The notes under the pieces: generated by a model | Seen by the model: the letters and a program-made list of their open reading frames with translations, nothing else | The model's database searches: none | Told to the model about the DNA's origin: nothing | Position numbers and translations under genes: made by a program | In this document: piece after piece, positions 35,605 through 48,150 of the stretch | Layout of the letters: the number at the start of each line of letters is the position of its first letter | How positions within the stretch are numbered: position 1 is the stretch's first letter | Origin: Periplaneta americana | Taxonomy: Eukaryota > Arthropoda > Insecta > Blattodea > Blattidae | Reading direction: 5' to 3' | NCBI RefSeq assembly: GCF_040183065.1 | Contig: NC_091128.1 | Location: 175,018,668 to 175,082,667, forward strand | DNA length: 64,000 nt

Positions 35605-36265
35605 TTTTTATGTTGAACATCATATTAAAAAAAACTTCCCTTTGTTTCTTCTTTGAATTTATTATTACCCATGTTGAACATTATATAAAATTTTCCTCGT
35701 TTCTTCTCCATATTTCTTATTCTCTATGTTGAGCTTTATTTAAAACTTTTCTTTGTTCTCCATAATCCTGTATTCATTATGTTGAGCATTAAATAAAAAT
35801 TCCCTTGTTTCTTTATGTTGAGCATAATATAAAACTTCCCTAGTTTCTTCTCCATATTTCTTTATTCTTTATGTAGTACATTATATGAAAATAACTCCTT
35901 TTGTTTCTTCTCCATATTTGTCTTCTTTCTGTTCAGCATTATATGAAACTTCCCTTGTTTATTCTCCATATTTCTTTATTCTTTATGTAGTACATTATAT
36001 GAAAATAACTCCTTTTGTTTCTTCTCCATATTTGTCTTCTTTATGTTGAACATTATATAAAACTTTCCTCATTTCTTCTTTGCATTTATGTATTCTTTCT
36101 GTTCAGCATTATATGAAACTTCCCTTGTTTCTTCTCCGCATTTCTTATTAATGTTGAGCATTATATAAAATTTTTCTTGTTTCTTCTCCATATTTCTTAT
36201 TCTTTATGTTGAGCATTATATAAAAATTCTTTTGTTTATTTTCCATATATATTCAGTATTATTTG
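35605..36265. repeat. Minisatellite, about 55-65 bp unit, about 11 copies
   Basis: The unit is roughly gtttcttctccatatttctt, attctttatgttgagcatta, tataaaacttccctt. One 122-bp higher-order segment (ctttatgtagtacattatat ... ctccatatttgtcttcttt) is repeated almost exactly at about 35870 and 35985, which shows local duplication of a multi-unit block. Confidence 0.85.
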
Positions 36266-37384
36266 CAAATTCGTTCTGACTAAAAAAAAAATCGATCATT
36301 TTTTGAGTACATAAAAATGTTTGTTTTCTGCTTATATTGAAGAAAAAATAACACTTACATGAGCTTACTAACAAAGCCTATTAGACTGGGACAGTGCTTT
36401 CATTTCACTTCACACCGAAATTGAGAACTGAACTGGAAAGAAGCAGAAGACTGGCACTATAATTTTTTCTGCTTAGAATTCTGGTGGAAAATTTTAACTT
36501 TTAGTGGCAAACTGAAAATTATAGATTCAGGCATCATTTCACGCTCAGATGATCTTAGTTGTAGTCTGGAGGAAAACACTCTCATAAGAAGTAGAATTTT
36601 CAGTTCAGTTTCAAGTCAAGTTCAGTTCTACTTTCAAATTGGAGAAAAGCGAGGCTTTAGCATGGCTTCCACTGGAGGGGAAGTAAAGCTGTAGTGTTTT
36701 AGATTTATAGAACATAAAATCGTAGATTTATTGGTCAATTCTCTCCCACATTGAAACTCTATGTGTATGTTAAAAATCCTTCCTGCCTCTTCCTTTCTTT
36801 TTCACGTGAAGATTACAGAACCAACCTTCAAATGTGAAATCATTTCTTTACCAGTAATGGGAAAGGTTCACAACACTTACTCTGAAAGTGTTTACTGGTT
36901 TGTAGCAAACTCCATTCCTGTTCTACTTGTCGCAACCTACACTTGCTTTCATAGAGTATTTGATAAAATGCTATTGTCCTCATGAAAGTAATTCTCAGAA
37001 AACTGTGTAATGATTTGTAGTCTTTTAACCAAAGCTTTATTCAAATTTAAGGTGATAGTCAAGACGTTCATAAGAAACACTGAAAAATAACTTATTGTTC
37101 AATCCTGAGCCATATGTCTGTAGTTTGTGATGTGTGTTCTGAGAAAATATCTCTGGAAAAGCATAGAATGGGGTATTTATTATAGATATAATAATGGAGG
37201 GAGTATATTATGTCTTTTAATTATTGGGATGCTCACGTCTTGCATACAGATTTCTGCACTGCCATTACAGTTGCTAGGAGACCTTATAACTCATTCATAG
37301 TTTTGTGGCCAAGAACAGGTGTTTCACTGCAGACCCAGCATTATCCAATATTTCCTATTTTCCCCTTTCCTTTTAGTTTTCTTG
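36266..37384. other. Intergenic, nothing recognised
   Basis: Only chance ORFs. Several short ttcagttctc / gagaactgaactgg words around 36400-36630 form imperfect inverted pairs, perhaps an eroded palindrome. Confidence 0.35.
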
Positions 37385-37805
37385 TATATGATCCATATAT
37401 CTTAATGTCGTAATCATCTGATGTCTTTTTCTGCCCCAAACTTTTCTCCCATTCACCATTCATTCCAGTGCATCCTTCAGTAGGCACTTTCTTCTTAGCC
37501 AGTGACCCAGTCAATTTCTTTTTCTCTTTCTGATCAGTTTCAGCATCATTCTTTCTTCACCCACTCTTTCCAACACAGCTCCATTTCTTATTCTGTCTGT
37601 CCACTTCACCATGCTGCATTCTTCTCCATATCCACATTTCAAATGCTTACAGTCATTTCTCTTCACTTTGTTGTACTGGTAATGTCCATGCTTCTGCCCC
37701 ATGCAATGCCACACTCCACACAAAGAAAGCACTTCACTAGTCTCTTCCTTAATTGCTTTTCCAGAGATCCGCGGAACATTCTCCTTTTTGACTTTATAAT
37801 GAAGT
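37385..37805 (-). mobile_element. LINE pol C-terminal fragment, same family as 17975-18530
   Basis: The minus strand gives CFLCVECGIAWG, then ERVGEERMMLKLIRKRKRN and the following tail. It matches the other copy base by base over long stretches (ctgatcagtttcagcatcat, tcttctta gccagtgaccca). Broken by frameshifts. Confidence 0.7.
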
Positions 37806-37979
37806 AGGAAATGTGAAAGGTTTCAAGCCAGACATAACTATAGCTCAGTATCACAAAAATTAAGTTCATGTTGATCTACCTTGTGTTAAGCATGAATGAC
37901 ACTTTCCTAAACTGCTGAAGGCTTCAATTGTGACATTAAGTTTTGCAGCTTAAGGATTTAACCTTAGCAGTTTATATTA

Positions 37980-38590
37980 TTTTAATGCACCGAAGTACAT
38001 ATGATATTTCCATGCAGATATTCTGCGTCGTACGATGAAAGAGTAATGGAACGGAGAAAAATTCTCTCCGGCGCCGGGATTTGAACCCGGGTTTTCAGCT
38101 CTACGTGCTGATGCTTTATCTACTAAGCCACACCGGATACCCATACCGGCGTCGGACAGAATCGTCTCAGTTTAAGTTCCAACTCTTGGGTTCCCTCTAG
38201 TGGCCGCCCTCTGCACTACGTCATAGATATCTATGAACATAGGACTGATGTCCACACATATGCTGAGGGGCACTCGTTATGAGTGACTAGTTGGCCGGGA
38301 TCCGACAGAATAAGCGCCGTCTTAAATCACGAAGTGATTTACGCATATCATATATATTATTTTAATGTACCGAAGTACATATGATATTTCCATGCAGATA
38401 TTCTGCAGTGCAGAGGGCGGCCACTAGAGGGAACCCAAGAATTGGAACTTAAACTGAGACGATTCTGTCCGACGCCGGTATGGGTATCCGGTGTGGCTTA
38501 GTGGATAAAGCATCAGCACGTAGAGCTGAAAACCCGGGTTCAAATCTCGGTGCTGGAGAGAATTTTTCTCCGTTCCATTACTTCTTCATC
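37980..38590. repeat. Family C tRNA-like modules, inverted pair with connecting body
   Basis: A minus-strand head at 38060-38140 and a plus-strand head at 38487-38570 flank about 340 bp of family C body. The words gatatttccatgcagatatt and accgaagtacatatgat occur twice in direct orientation (38005 and 38370), so part of the body is duplicated. Both heads keep the anticodon-type stem and the T-arm. Confidence 0.8.
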
Positions 38591-38629
38591 TTAGCAGTTT
38601 AATTTTAATCTTGCATATTTTTGAAACTA

Positions 38630-39953
38630 CACTAATGTTTGTAGAAATTGCAACACCAAGAAGGATACATTTGACTGAAATGTAACTGATACCACAGATT
38701 AGGTACATGACAATACACAAATGATTAGAATTACAGAACTGTACCTAATCTGTGACCGTGAGATTTCAGTGTGGTGTGAAGCCTCCATGCGCTGCAATCA
38801 GAGCCTCTTTAAGCATCATGGCATGGAATCAAAGAGAGCCTGAATATGTTCCTGGGGAATCTACCTCCACGCAGTTTGTATGAGAGTCCATGAAGCGTCA
38901 AGAGTGGGTGCTGGTTCCACGAGGAACAAGTTGCCGACCAACCATGGGCGACATGTCTGGCGAATGTGCAGGCCAGGGAAGCAGTGATACCCATCGTTCT
39001 TCGAAGAAGGCTTGCACAAACCTCGCCACATGTGGCCGGGCATTGTCCTGCTGAAATATGGCATGTGGAGTTGCCTGAAGGAGGGACAGTACCTCAGGCT
39101 CTAAAACCTCCCTAATGTAGTGGTTGCTGTTCAGATTACTCTGAATACGTAGGAGGCGAGATCGCATATTGTATCCAATGGTGCCCCAAATCATCACACA
39201 GGCATTTGTCTGCTATGCCACTCAACAATGCAGGCTCTCAGTTTGCGTTCACCATGTTAGCGTCTAACACGTATGCGGCCATCATTGTAGAACAAGTTGC
39301 AAGAGGACTCGTCTGAAAACACTACATTTTGCCATGTGCCCATTGCGGTCTGAAGCATTGGTGGTTTCTGGACAATGGAAGCCGATGCAACGTCATGCGA
39401 GCCACTAGTTCAGCCCTCAAAACACAGCGATGAACAGTTGACGCAGACAGGTCCACACCCGTTGCAGTACTCCAACATCGACTCAACACTGTGGATGAAG
39501 CTGTACGGTCCATCACGGCCATGTGGAGAAGATTGCGGCCATCCTGTGCTGTGGTCACATTACGTGGTCCAGTATCCGCTCGTCTCTGTGTACGACCCTC
39601 TTCTATCCACTGGTTCCACACACGCATCACTGTACTAGCCGAAATGTCATGGTATGACATACCTGCTTCCCGGACACCAACTATTCTGCCTCGTTCGAAT
39701 TTACTCACATGCTGATATTGCGTCCTTCCATGTCAACGAGACACTTCATTTGGAAGCTCTGCACTGACTGAGCAGACCTTAACACTGACCTTGCTGGTGA
39801 CACAAGAGACGTCACTGTTGGGCCTATGAGTACGCCATCTCTCTGGAAACATAATCAATTTATTATTGGTGGTATACTGTTCTACACACCTTTCGAGTTT
39901 GGAGTCGTTTGGGCCATTCTTTCTGGGTGTTGCACTTTTCACAAACAGTAGTG
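38630..39953 (-). mobile_element. Tc1-like element with TA duplication and decayed transposase
   Basis: TA at 38628-38629 and 39954-39955 flank inverted ends CACTAATGTTTGTAGAAATT and (minus strand) CACTACTGTTTGTGAAAAGT, which share the inner word gcaacacc. Minus-strand transposase pieces: FERGRIVGVREAGMSY and STVMRVWNQWIEEGRTQRR (about 39600-39700, with an internal deletion between them), then MMIWGTIGY, and HAIFQQDNARPHVAR followed by WPAHSPDMSP (about 38930-39197). The DNARPH Asp and the later SPD belong to the DDE core. Frames change several times. Length 1324 bp. Confidence 0.85.
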
Positions 39954-39955
39954 TA

Positions 39956-40670
39956 TTTAATGTGGATTAGTCATGTCAGGTTTAAAACTCCCTCATGGTT
40001 TATGTCTCCTATACTTATTGGGATGTTTATTTTTTTGTTACATATTTCCATTTGAAAGCATAGAAATGAGTTTTGAGATTCGGGCTTCTTTAGATGTTCT
40101 TCTACTCCATCAAGCCAACTAAAGTCATGACATTTTTGGCCTCCTTTGCCCTCTAGAGTTTTCAGCAGTTTCTTCTAAGCTAATCCAGAGCTGTCCATCC
40201 TTGCCACATGTCCAGCCAATCATAAATCCTTCTGCTCTAATCATGATGTAGTATATATTTTTATAGACTCTTCATTATGCCTTTTTCTGCACCGACCATT
40301 GTCACAGATTTGTCTGGTTATTCTTTGTAGAACTTTTCTTTCAGAAATTCCTGTATATTTACTGTACATACTGGAATTTTTCTGAAGTTTTAGAATTGCA
40401 GTTAGCCTCTTGTTCACTGTAACAGCTCCTGCTAATAACCTTTATGATGTTTTGAATTATGCCTCATTCCACGTACTCATTTTCTAGTATTGCCACTTGT
40501 GTGCAGAATTCACTTCCGTGTTTTCTTGTAAGAAATATAGGTAGGTGAACTGTTAACAGTGTTAATTGTATCTCATTTGAATATTTGTCCGTAACACACT
40601 CCTAGACTGACTGTTCTACAATAATATACGATTTCGTTACAAAATATATATATACTGTATGTGTGTGTCC
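39956..40670. other. Intergenic; possible eroded LINE tail
   Basis: 40130-40330 on the minus strand has the loose look of LINE tail sequence, but no motif is clear enough to call. Confidence 0.3.
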
Positions 40671-40789
40671 TATTCACTTCACTTGCGTGATTCGAGTGCC
40701 ACATATTGCGGATAGATGGCAGGACTGTGATTCATTTTCAAGCTGCACACCACTTCGGCAAGCAATGCTGTGCATGATGTGCATATGTG

Positions 40790-41213
40790 GAGAGTTATGT
40801 CGTGTACTAGGGTGAGTGTATATGCAAGTGTTGGGTGTAAGTGTAGTGTAGGGAATGGAGTGAGGACGATGAAGATGATGAGGAAGAGAGAAGAAGAAAC
40901 ACGGTGCCGGCACGTAGCCTACTTCTGTCGAATAGCACCAAGGGACCGCCAGGCTTAACGTCCCGTCTGACTGATGAATCACTATCAACAGGAACATGTG
41001 CCTTCTCTTCATATGCATTGCAGAGAGATTTGGGATTTAACCCAGGCATATTGGTGCACAATCTAGTGATTAGAAGTTGTGCACCATCACGTCTTCTAGT
41101 CCTGAGATAGAAATTTTAAACGAAAATCTCTGACCTTACCAGAAATCGAACCAGGGCCGGCTAGTCTGGAGACAGATGCGCTACAACAGAGCTAACTCGG
41201 TGGACAAAACTAA
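40790..41213 (-). mobile_element. tRNA-derived SINE (family E), minus strand
   Basis: Minus-strand head: tgtccaccgagttagctctg with gtagcgcatctgtctcc, then GGTTCGATTTC (B box), at 41213 down to about 41135. The body runs towards about 40790 and contains gggacgttaagcctggcggt. The far border is uncertain. Confidence 0.6.
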
Positions 41214-42958
41214 ATATATTAATTATATTACAATATGTGATCCATGTGTAACTTTGCTCAGGTGGCAGAGATTGAAGATTTAGCTCAGAACTTTCAGCAA
41301 ATTGTGAAGTTCACTTGAGTCACCAAAATCAATGTGCTGTAACAATCCATATAGGAAACGTGTGGAAACTGAGCTAGTCGAGGCAATGAGAGGAAAATTC
41401 CATGTAAAGTGTCACCATTCTTAAGATAGTGATGTACAGTAGGTAAACGAAATTTAAAATAGGGCATTTTTTTAGATAAAATGGAAATTGTGTTACCGGG
41501 TGCTAACAGAAAAATTAAATTAAATTGGAAATCTCAACCGTGAACTCCCGTCATCTGATAAGTACTTTTGAGAAAATTATTTTAAGAAGAGTGTTATTTG
41601 GTTTGTATTGTTACTACAGCTGAATTTTCGATATCTTTTGTTATGTGGTTCTTTTTTTCCATTTCAGAGATGAATTAGACTTAACAATATTTCGTAGTTT
41701 ATGCGATCATGTGGTATACCCATATCTGTTCCAGATTTAATAGGAATGTGTTGTCTTCTCCACCATTCAAAAATGTTTTAAAACTACCTATGTTATAAAA
41801 TAATCCTTGTTATTGCAAACCAAACATTTCAGTACTCTTCCAGTCGTTGTGTTGAGAAAGCCCTGGATAACGGTGTGTAAAAGGAATTCCTAAGGAAATA
41901 TGATGTATTGTGAAAGGTTTAGCCAGCTGATTTAGTTGGGAAAAAAATATTTACAGGAAGTTACATTATCAATTTAGCAACCGCCAAATGTATTCATACT
42001 GGGTTTCCAGATTGGTGTCTTCATGTTTCTGACATGCATACATTTTAATTCTGATTCAACTAAACCACTGGATTTAATATTGCCACCTTCCTTCCAGGAT
42101 GGTTTGTGTTAAGGTATTAGAACCTCTGAATGAACTGATGTTGTTTAGTCAACTGTTTGAAGACAGGTCTGAACCTCACAAGTGATTCCAACATGGTATC
42201 ACTTATGAGGCAACTAGGCCAGGTGATAATAGATTATAACAAAAATTAACAAGGTTTAGTATTCTCCAGAAAAACTAAACATGGAAATTCCGTACCTACT
42301 TTTAAATAAGACTTTGCCAATAAAGTCTTCATGTGGTGAACTGTGATTTAATTCTAAATCACTGACACCAGTTTGATCAGGCATTGGACTTGTTCGTTGT
42401 TGGCGTTGTAGGAACATTACTAAATGGGTGACACTTTCTAACAACCGCAGAAGAAGGATTATAAAAATGCATTTCTCTCTCCCTGCATTCTCGCATTCCT
42501 TCCAGTGTACTACTTTCATTTTTGGCTCGATTTTCGGAGGTCAATATGTATGTTTTCCTTCAAACCATGCTTTTGTTCGTTCCTTCTCAACAATGTAATT
42601 TCACTCACTGGCTTAAACTGTATAACATTGTAACACTACAAAATGCACTGCCTAATGGCAGCCTCAATAATTTGTAGAAAACTACAAACATCGGTAACTT
42701 TATTTATGCTGTAAAATAGCAACCTGCAAAACCTTCTTGGGACATCAGTCACATAATTTTTCTTCACAGCGTTTGACTCATATCCTGCCCAAAGAAGTTT
42801 TCCTAACACACTCGTTTGTTCAGTACCTGATTTTGGCATATTTTCTGTTAAGAAGCTTCTCAAAAATTGTAATTTAACCCGATAGTTTCCGCTGAATAAC
42901 ATCACAACACTACACAGAAGACGCACTGTCAATAATTTACGCATCAATGTATGAATTG
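41214..42958. other. Intergenic, nothing recognised
   Basis: AT-rich with chance ORFs only (for example 42636-42947 minus). No domain was seen. Confidence 0.35.
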
Positions 42959-42995
42959 CAGTGGCGGCTTCTGGCCGAATTTTTTGGGAGGCGCA
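42959..42995 (+). mobile_element. Solo hAT-type end (CAGTGGCGGCT)
   Basis: Begins CAGTGGCGGCTTCTGGCC, the same start as the left ends of the hAT elements at 46342 and 50444. I found no matching right end with the same 8-bp flank, so this is probably one end of a larger or decayed copy. Confidence 0.5.
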
Positions 42996-43189
42996 AGTGT
43001 CGAAACTTTTTGCATTTTAAAAGTGATTGTATTGATTTATCCATCTTTCATTAGTCTGTGAACTTTAAAAAAAATGTACCTACAAAAATGTATTGAAAGT
43101 TAATTCGCAGAAATGAAATAATTTTAATTTCAACAGCTACTATATTAGTGGTGGTGATTAGTAATACGAATCACATAAAAACTACTGAA

Positions 43190-43560
43190 CTGTTCGACGA
43201 CTGCATCAGCAATACGTGAGTGTCCCGGAGATCTGATATGGCTTACAGATCAACCAGTCGTAACAGAAGTCAAACAAGTGGGAGATAGCTTTGTTCGCAG
43301 CCCTAAGAAATCATTGCAGCGTGCTTCTCGTGTTACTGTTCCAAAACCAACCGTTTGTCGCATCTTATGGAGACATTTGCACTTGAAAGCATAGCGATGT
43401 ACGATGGTGCAATAGATTACTGCGGTTGCAGACGCCGGATATACTGCGTCGAGTTTGGGAAGAAATTGACTTCAGGTGGGATGTTTGCCGATGACCAATG
43501 GCAGTCACATTGAATGTTTATGTACGAACTTTGTATGTTCTGCTATCACATGACATTAAA
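43190..43560 (+). mobile_element. Tc1/mariner-superfamily transposase remnant
   Basis: The plus frame gives RPVVTEVKQVGD, then SPKKSLQRASRVTVPKPTVC, RILWRHLHLKA. This is the helix-turn-helix arrangement (SPRKS.R.LS...V...TV.RIL+..L.+..Y+) of IS630/mariner-type transposases. A later piece gives RVWEEIDFRWDVC, then NGSHIE, which fits the C-terminus. The catalytic core between them is deleted. Confidence 0.6.
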
Positions 43561-43761
43561 ACAAATTATGTAAACCTTCTCAATAAATTTTCGTAAGCTT
43601 TCAAAGTTGTAAAGATTTTCTTGAATCACACTGTATATGATGGGACATGATCACATGACAGTTCAGCGACCGAGCTTGGAATTACAGCGCCATGTTGCTA
43701 GTATGGACGACCACGCTATAGCACCCCAGTAAGAACGTTAAACATGCACCAAGTTACTTAC

Positions 43762-44650
43762 AAATGGCTTTTAAGGAACCCGAAGGTTCATTGCCGCCCT
43801 CACATAAGCCCGCCATCAGTCCCTATCCTGCGCAAGATTAATCCAGTCTCTATAATCATAACCCACCTCCCTCAAATACATTTTAATATCATCCTCCCAT
43901 CTACGTCTCGGCCTCCCTAAAGGTCTTTTTCCCTCCGGCCTCCCAACTAACACACACTACATGCATTTCTGGATTCGCCCATACGTGCTACATGCCCTCC
44001 CCATCTCAAGCGTCTGGATTTAATGTTTCCTAATTATGTCAGGTGAAGAATACAATGCGTGCAGTTCTGCGTTGTGTAACTTTCTCCATTCTCCTGTAAC
44101 TTCATCCCTCTTAGCCCCATATATTTTCCTAAACACCTTATTCTCAAAGACCCTTAATCTCTGTTCCTCTCTCAAAGTGAGAGTTCAAGTTTCACAACCA
44201 TATAGAAGAACCGATAATATAACTGTTTTATAAATCCCAACTTTCAGATTTTTTGACAGCAGACTAGATGACAAAAGCTTCTCAATCGAATAATAACAGG
44301 CATTTCCCATATTTATTCTGCGTTTAATTTTCTCCCGAGTGTCATTCATATTTGTTACTGTTGCTCCAAGATATTTGAATTTTTCCACCTCTTCGAAGGA
44401 TAAATCTCCAATTTTTATATTTCCATTTCGTATAATATTCTAGTCACGAGACATAATCATATACTTTGTCTTTTCGGGGTTCACTTCCAAACCTATCGCT
44501 TTGCTTGCTTCAAGTAAAATTTCCGTGTTTTCCCTAATCGTTTATGGATTTTCTCCTAACATATTCACGTCATCCGCGTAGACAAGAAGCTGATGTAACC
44601 CGTTCAATTCCAAACCCAAACCTTGCACCAAGTATAAAGTCGAGATCTGA
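43762..44650 (-). mobile_element. LINE reverse-transcriptase fragment with YADD box, 3' end
   Basis: Minus-strand order: HQLLVYADDVN near 44580 (catalytic YADD), EASKAIGLEVNPEKTKYM, EEVEKFKYLGATVTN, VILSVLLYGCET, then the tail GRPEGKRPLGRPRRRWEDDI and LAQDRDRWRAYVRAAMNLR ending near 43765. Two stops replace codons in the YADD-to-FKYLG part. The 3' end of the same family is inserted at 50420-51915, and a small internal piece is at 63767-63862. Confidence 0.8.
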
Positions 44651-45665
44651 ACTGGCTTGCTGATCGTTTATAAACACATCGAAGGTTCTAGAATTATCCC
44701 AAGCAGCGCAGACTTTCAAAGATAATGACATTTTTATCTCCATCAATTCTGTTTGTTGGATTTCCACTCACCAATGCTTCACCGCAGCCAAGTTTGCAAC
44801 TACGTCCCGCCCACACTAATATTTTGATATGCGACTATGATAACACTGCACTATTCACTCTATCTTCACTGCTTTCCATAATATGTTTCATTTACTTAAT
44901 TGTCTAATCTTGGAAGGCCTGGCCATTTCCAAATATTTTTGAAGAAGGCGGAAAGGACCTGGACCTCTTAGAGTCAGTGCTAATGGTTAGCATACCAGAA
45001 TCTGAGTAAATTTATTCAGTGAATGATGTATGTATTTATTTACACTGCAAGTGGGCAAGCACTGGGTGGCAGTGGTATATACAATATTAACAATACACAA
45101 TAAAATTTACAATACACAATACAATTTTACAACACATATGCAATTTTACACACAGTGATGCGATGTAATGTATTTTTTAGTAAAAGAAGGATTTTGTTTG
45201 AAATAAATGCTGATTTGTTTAAGTTTGTTTCGTCTTTGAAGTTACTTAAATAAGTACCACCAATCTATTCTTTATGTTTGTGATGGCCAAGGCTCATAGA
45301 TACATGCGGGTTGTCTAACTTCCAAGCCGCATGGTGAGTGACGTCACAGGCAGTCCTCCACTTCTAGACCACTCAGTCCGAGTCTTACTGTAAACTCGTT
45401 AGTTTGTATCAATTTATTGTGAAGCGTGTGTTGTGTTTAAAGAAGCAGTTGCAGAGTGCATTTTCCCTCCAATATCTTGTCAGGTACAGTACAATTTATT
45501 ACTATTCTAAATGATTGAATTAGCAGTGTGTGAATTCCAGTGCATTGAATTTCACAAAACAATTGTTTCGTCTTTTTTTTTGTGTCGCCATTATCCACTT
45601 TGTCGAAGTTTTCGTCCTCTTTCATATCGCAATTTTCTTTCCAGGCAAGGAGGTTTATTTTAAAA
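44651..45665. other. Flank upstream of the P-type transposase fossil
   Basis: Contains an imperfect (acaatacacaat) simple repeat at 45085-45140 and, at 45335, agtgacgtcacaggc, a CRE-like word that could belong to the P-type element's own promoter. No coding signal. Confidence 0.4.
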
Positions 45666-46447
45666 ATGCCGGGAACTCTATGTTGTGTCGCTGTATGTAA
45701 TAACAGTCGAGATGAAACGAAGTGTAGTAATATTATATACCATAGATTATCCAAGGATATTTCTCGTAGAAACCATTGTTTGCAGGGATGCAAGGAAGAC
45801 GATAAATTCAATACAGTTACGTTTCATATCACAGGATTACGAAAGAGACTTGATGGTAGAGTTGCTAAAGACAGAACATAAAAGATGTTTAAAGAAATCA
45901 GCAGTACCGTCAATTGCAATCTGATGGAGAACCTAGCTCTTCTAGACTCCAAACACGAGAGAACAGGAAGTTAGTATCAGAAATACTAGGAAAAAAAAAA
46001 AAAAGCTTAGGTAATGAGCAAGGAAGAAAAGAAGACGAAATAGTGCGAGGGAGGAGAACTAGAGATTGGGAAAAAAAAAAAGACACTTCTAAAAGAGCGA
46101 GTTGAATCAGGCTGATATGAGGAAGATGAGAAAAATTCTTTTTCTGAAGACAAAAACAGCAGGGATTGAATAACAATAACAAAGCCGAGAAATATTCCAA
46201 GGTTTTGTCATCTTTATTCACAGAAAATCAAATCCAACTGCTCCTCGCAAGAAAAGGACAAGTAAGATGGACACCCGAAGAGCTGAACTTGCCTTTCACT
46301 TTACGTTACCTTGGCAAAGGATATGTATTTATTCTTACGAGCAGTGGCGGCTCGTGGGTATTGAATTAAGGGGGGGCTGCATACAAAAATAAACCAAGCA
46401 ACTTACTTTATTTGAAGATTAGTTCCATGCGGCTTATCTTGTAAGTT

Positions 46448-46580
46448 GTGTTTAAATGAGACAGGCTCATGTCAGTAGATTTACTGGCATTTAAAAGAAT
46501 CCTGCGGACAAAATTCCGGCACACCGGCGACGCTGATATAACCTCTGCTGTTGCGAGTGCCGTTAAATAAACCATAATTT
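46448..46580 (+). mobile_element. SINE family A, body and tail
   Basis: Matches 17815-17951 closely (gacaggctcatgtcagtaga, cggcgacgctgatataacct, gccgttaaataaaccataat). The tRNA-like head is missing. Nested inside the hAT element. Confidence 0.85.
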
Positions 46581-46641
46581 AATTTTTTATATGCAGATTT
46601 GAACTTTAGAAATATCTAACTGGCGATGTTGTAGTTGGTTG

Positions 46642-46642
<1 letters not shown>

Positions 46643-46704
<62 letters not shown>
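46643..46704. repeat. (TA)n microsatellite
   Basis: About 60 bp of TA repeat inside the hAT element, near the SINE fragment, as at 17655. Confidence 0.95.
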
Positions 46705-46706
<2 letters not shown>

Positions 46707-47648
46707 ATACATCAATAAATGAAAAAAAAATAACAGCCAGAAATTGAATTCAGGGTATTCAAGAGTACGCACCAGGGTGCTTGCCTCATTTATTGTGATG
46801 TCAGATGTTTCAGATTCCATTATGGTTTGAAAACATTCTAACAATGACTCCTTCTCATGAACAACATTTACTGGTCTTGTTTTAAATCCATCTTGTTGCC
46901 TCAGCTGATGGAATTGTCTTTGAAACACATTAATCTAATACAGACTGAGTGGAGATTGAGAGAAGAAAGCAGGGATACTGGATAAATCAGCAAAAAATAT
47001 GCGAGCCTTTGTATTTTGTTTAGCGGCTCTTTCCATTATGAGATTCAACTGATGGGCACTTAATTTCACATTTCTCCTGAATTGTTAAGGTACTGAACTG
47101 AATAGACTGTAAATATTGTACAGAATTAAACATTGTTGCACTTGTTATACTCACAACATTAAAGAAAATGTATTTAAAACTGCGCGCTACTGACAAACTG
47201 CTGGAAATTTTGCAGCGCCTGGAAATTCTGGATTCAGTGCAAGGGGCAGCAGGGAGGAGGGGTAAAACTAACGCGCAAAGTATCCGAGACGAGACTGGCA
47301 GCTCCAGGGGAGGAAGTGGCTTCACCTTATAGTCCTTGTCTCTGGTTTCGATTGGCAGCACCAGGGGAGGAAGTGACTTCACTAACGATTGCGTGCATGT
47401 CATTGAGAGCGAAATTTTTTAAAAAAATTCGAGCCGCTAAATAGAGACTGTATAATAAATGTTTTTCACAACATAAAACGAGACAAGAGCCACAAATGTC
47501 TGGGGGTGCTGCAGCTCCGCAGCCCCTCTTCGAAAGCCGCCCCTGCTTACGAGGGAGCTTAAAGTACCGCTATCTGGAATTTCAGCATTGCAAAAGTGGG
47601 CGTCATTTAAAATGAGGGGAGGATTACTATAACCCCAGATCACATATA

Positions 47649-48150
47649 CACTATCTACCAAAAAGTAATTGGACACTGTTTTTGCTACTTAGAACCTCGT
47701 GATACCTCCTCTTGTTGCTATAACAGCAGCCACCTTGTCATGCATGCTCTCCACTAGTTTGTGTAGGATATCTACTGGAATGTGTCGCTATTCCTCTTGC
47801 AACATGGCGCTCAGTTGGACAATGGAAGTTGGCCCCATGTTTCGGGGGCTGCTATGCAGACAATAATGTTCACCGGTTGGACTGGCCTGCACAGAGTCCC
47901 GATCTCAATCCCATTGAGCACTTTTGTAACGAATTGGACCGGCGATTGAGGTCTCGGGAGATGCGGCAACTTCCATTGTCCAACTGAGTGCCATGTTGCA
48001 AGAGGAATGGTGACGCATTCCAGTGGATATCCTACACAAACTAGTGGAGAGCATGCCTGACAGGGTGGCTGCTGTTATAGCAACAAGAGATGGTACCACG
48101 AGATTCTAAAGGGGCAAAAACAGTGCCCAATTACTTTTTGGTAGATAGTG
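47649..48150. mobile_element. Palindromic Tc1-like derivative, 502 bp
   Basis: TA at 47647-47648 and 48151-48152. Ends CACTATCTACCAAAAAGTAA and its inverse. The right half encodes Tc1 transposase scraps: DWPAQSPDLNPIEHFCNELD (about 47875-47935), then VDILHKLVESMP and RVAAVIATRDGTTRF in another frame. The left half (about 47680-47845) is an inverted copy of the right half (about 47965-48125), so the element is a long hairpin with arms near 190 bp around a unique centre. Inserted in the P-type fossil. Confidence 0.85.

Larger units (their letters stand above)
46342..47545. mobile_element. Non-autonomous hAT, 1204 bp, 8-bp duplication cttacgag
   Basis: The direct repeat cttacgag is at 46334-46341 and 47546-47553. 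Ends are CAGTGGCGGCTCGTG and, on the minus strand, CAGGGGCGGCTTTCG. Inserted in the P-type transposase between its LRYLGKG and LSGISALQKW segments, which read on across the empty site. It carries a SINE fragment (46448-46580) and a TA microsatellite. No hAT transposase was seen inside. Confidence 0.9.
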
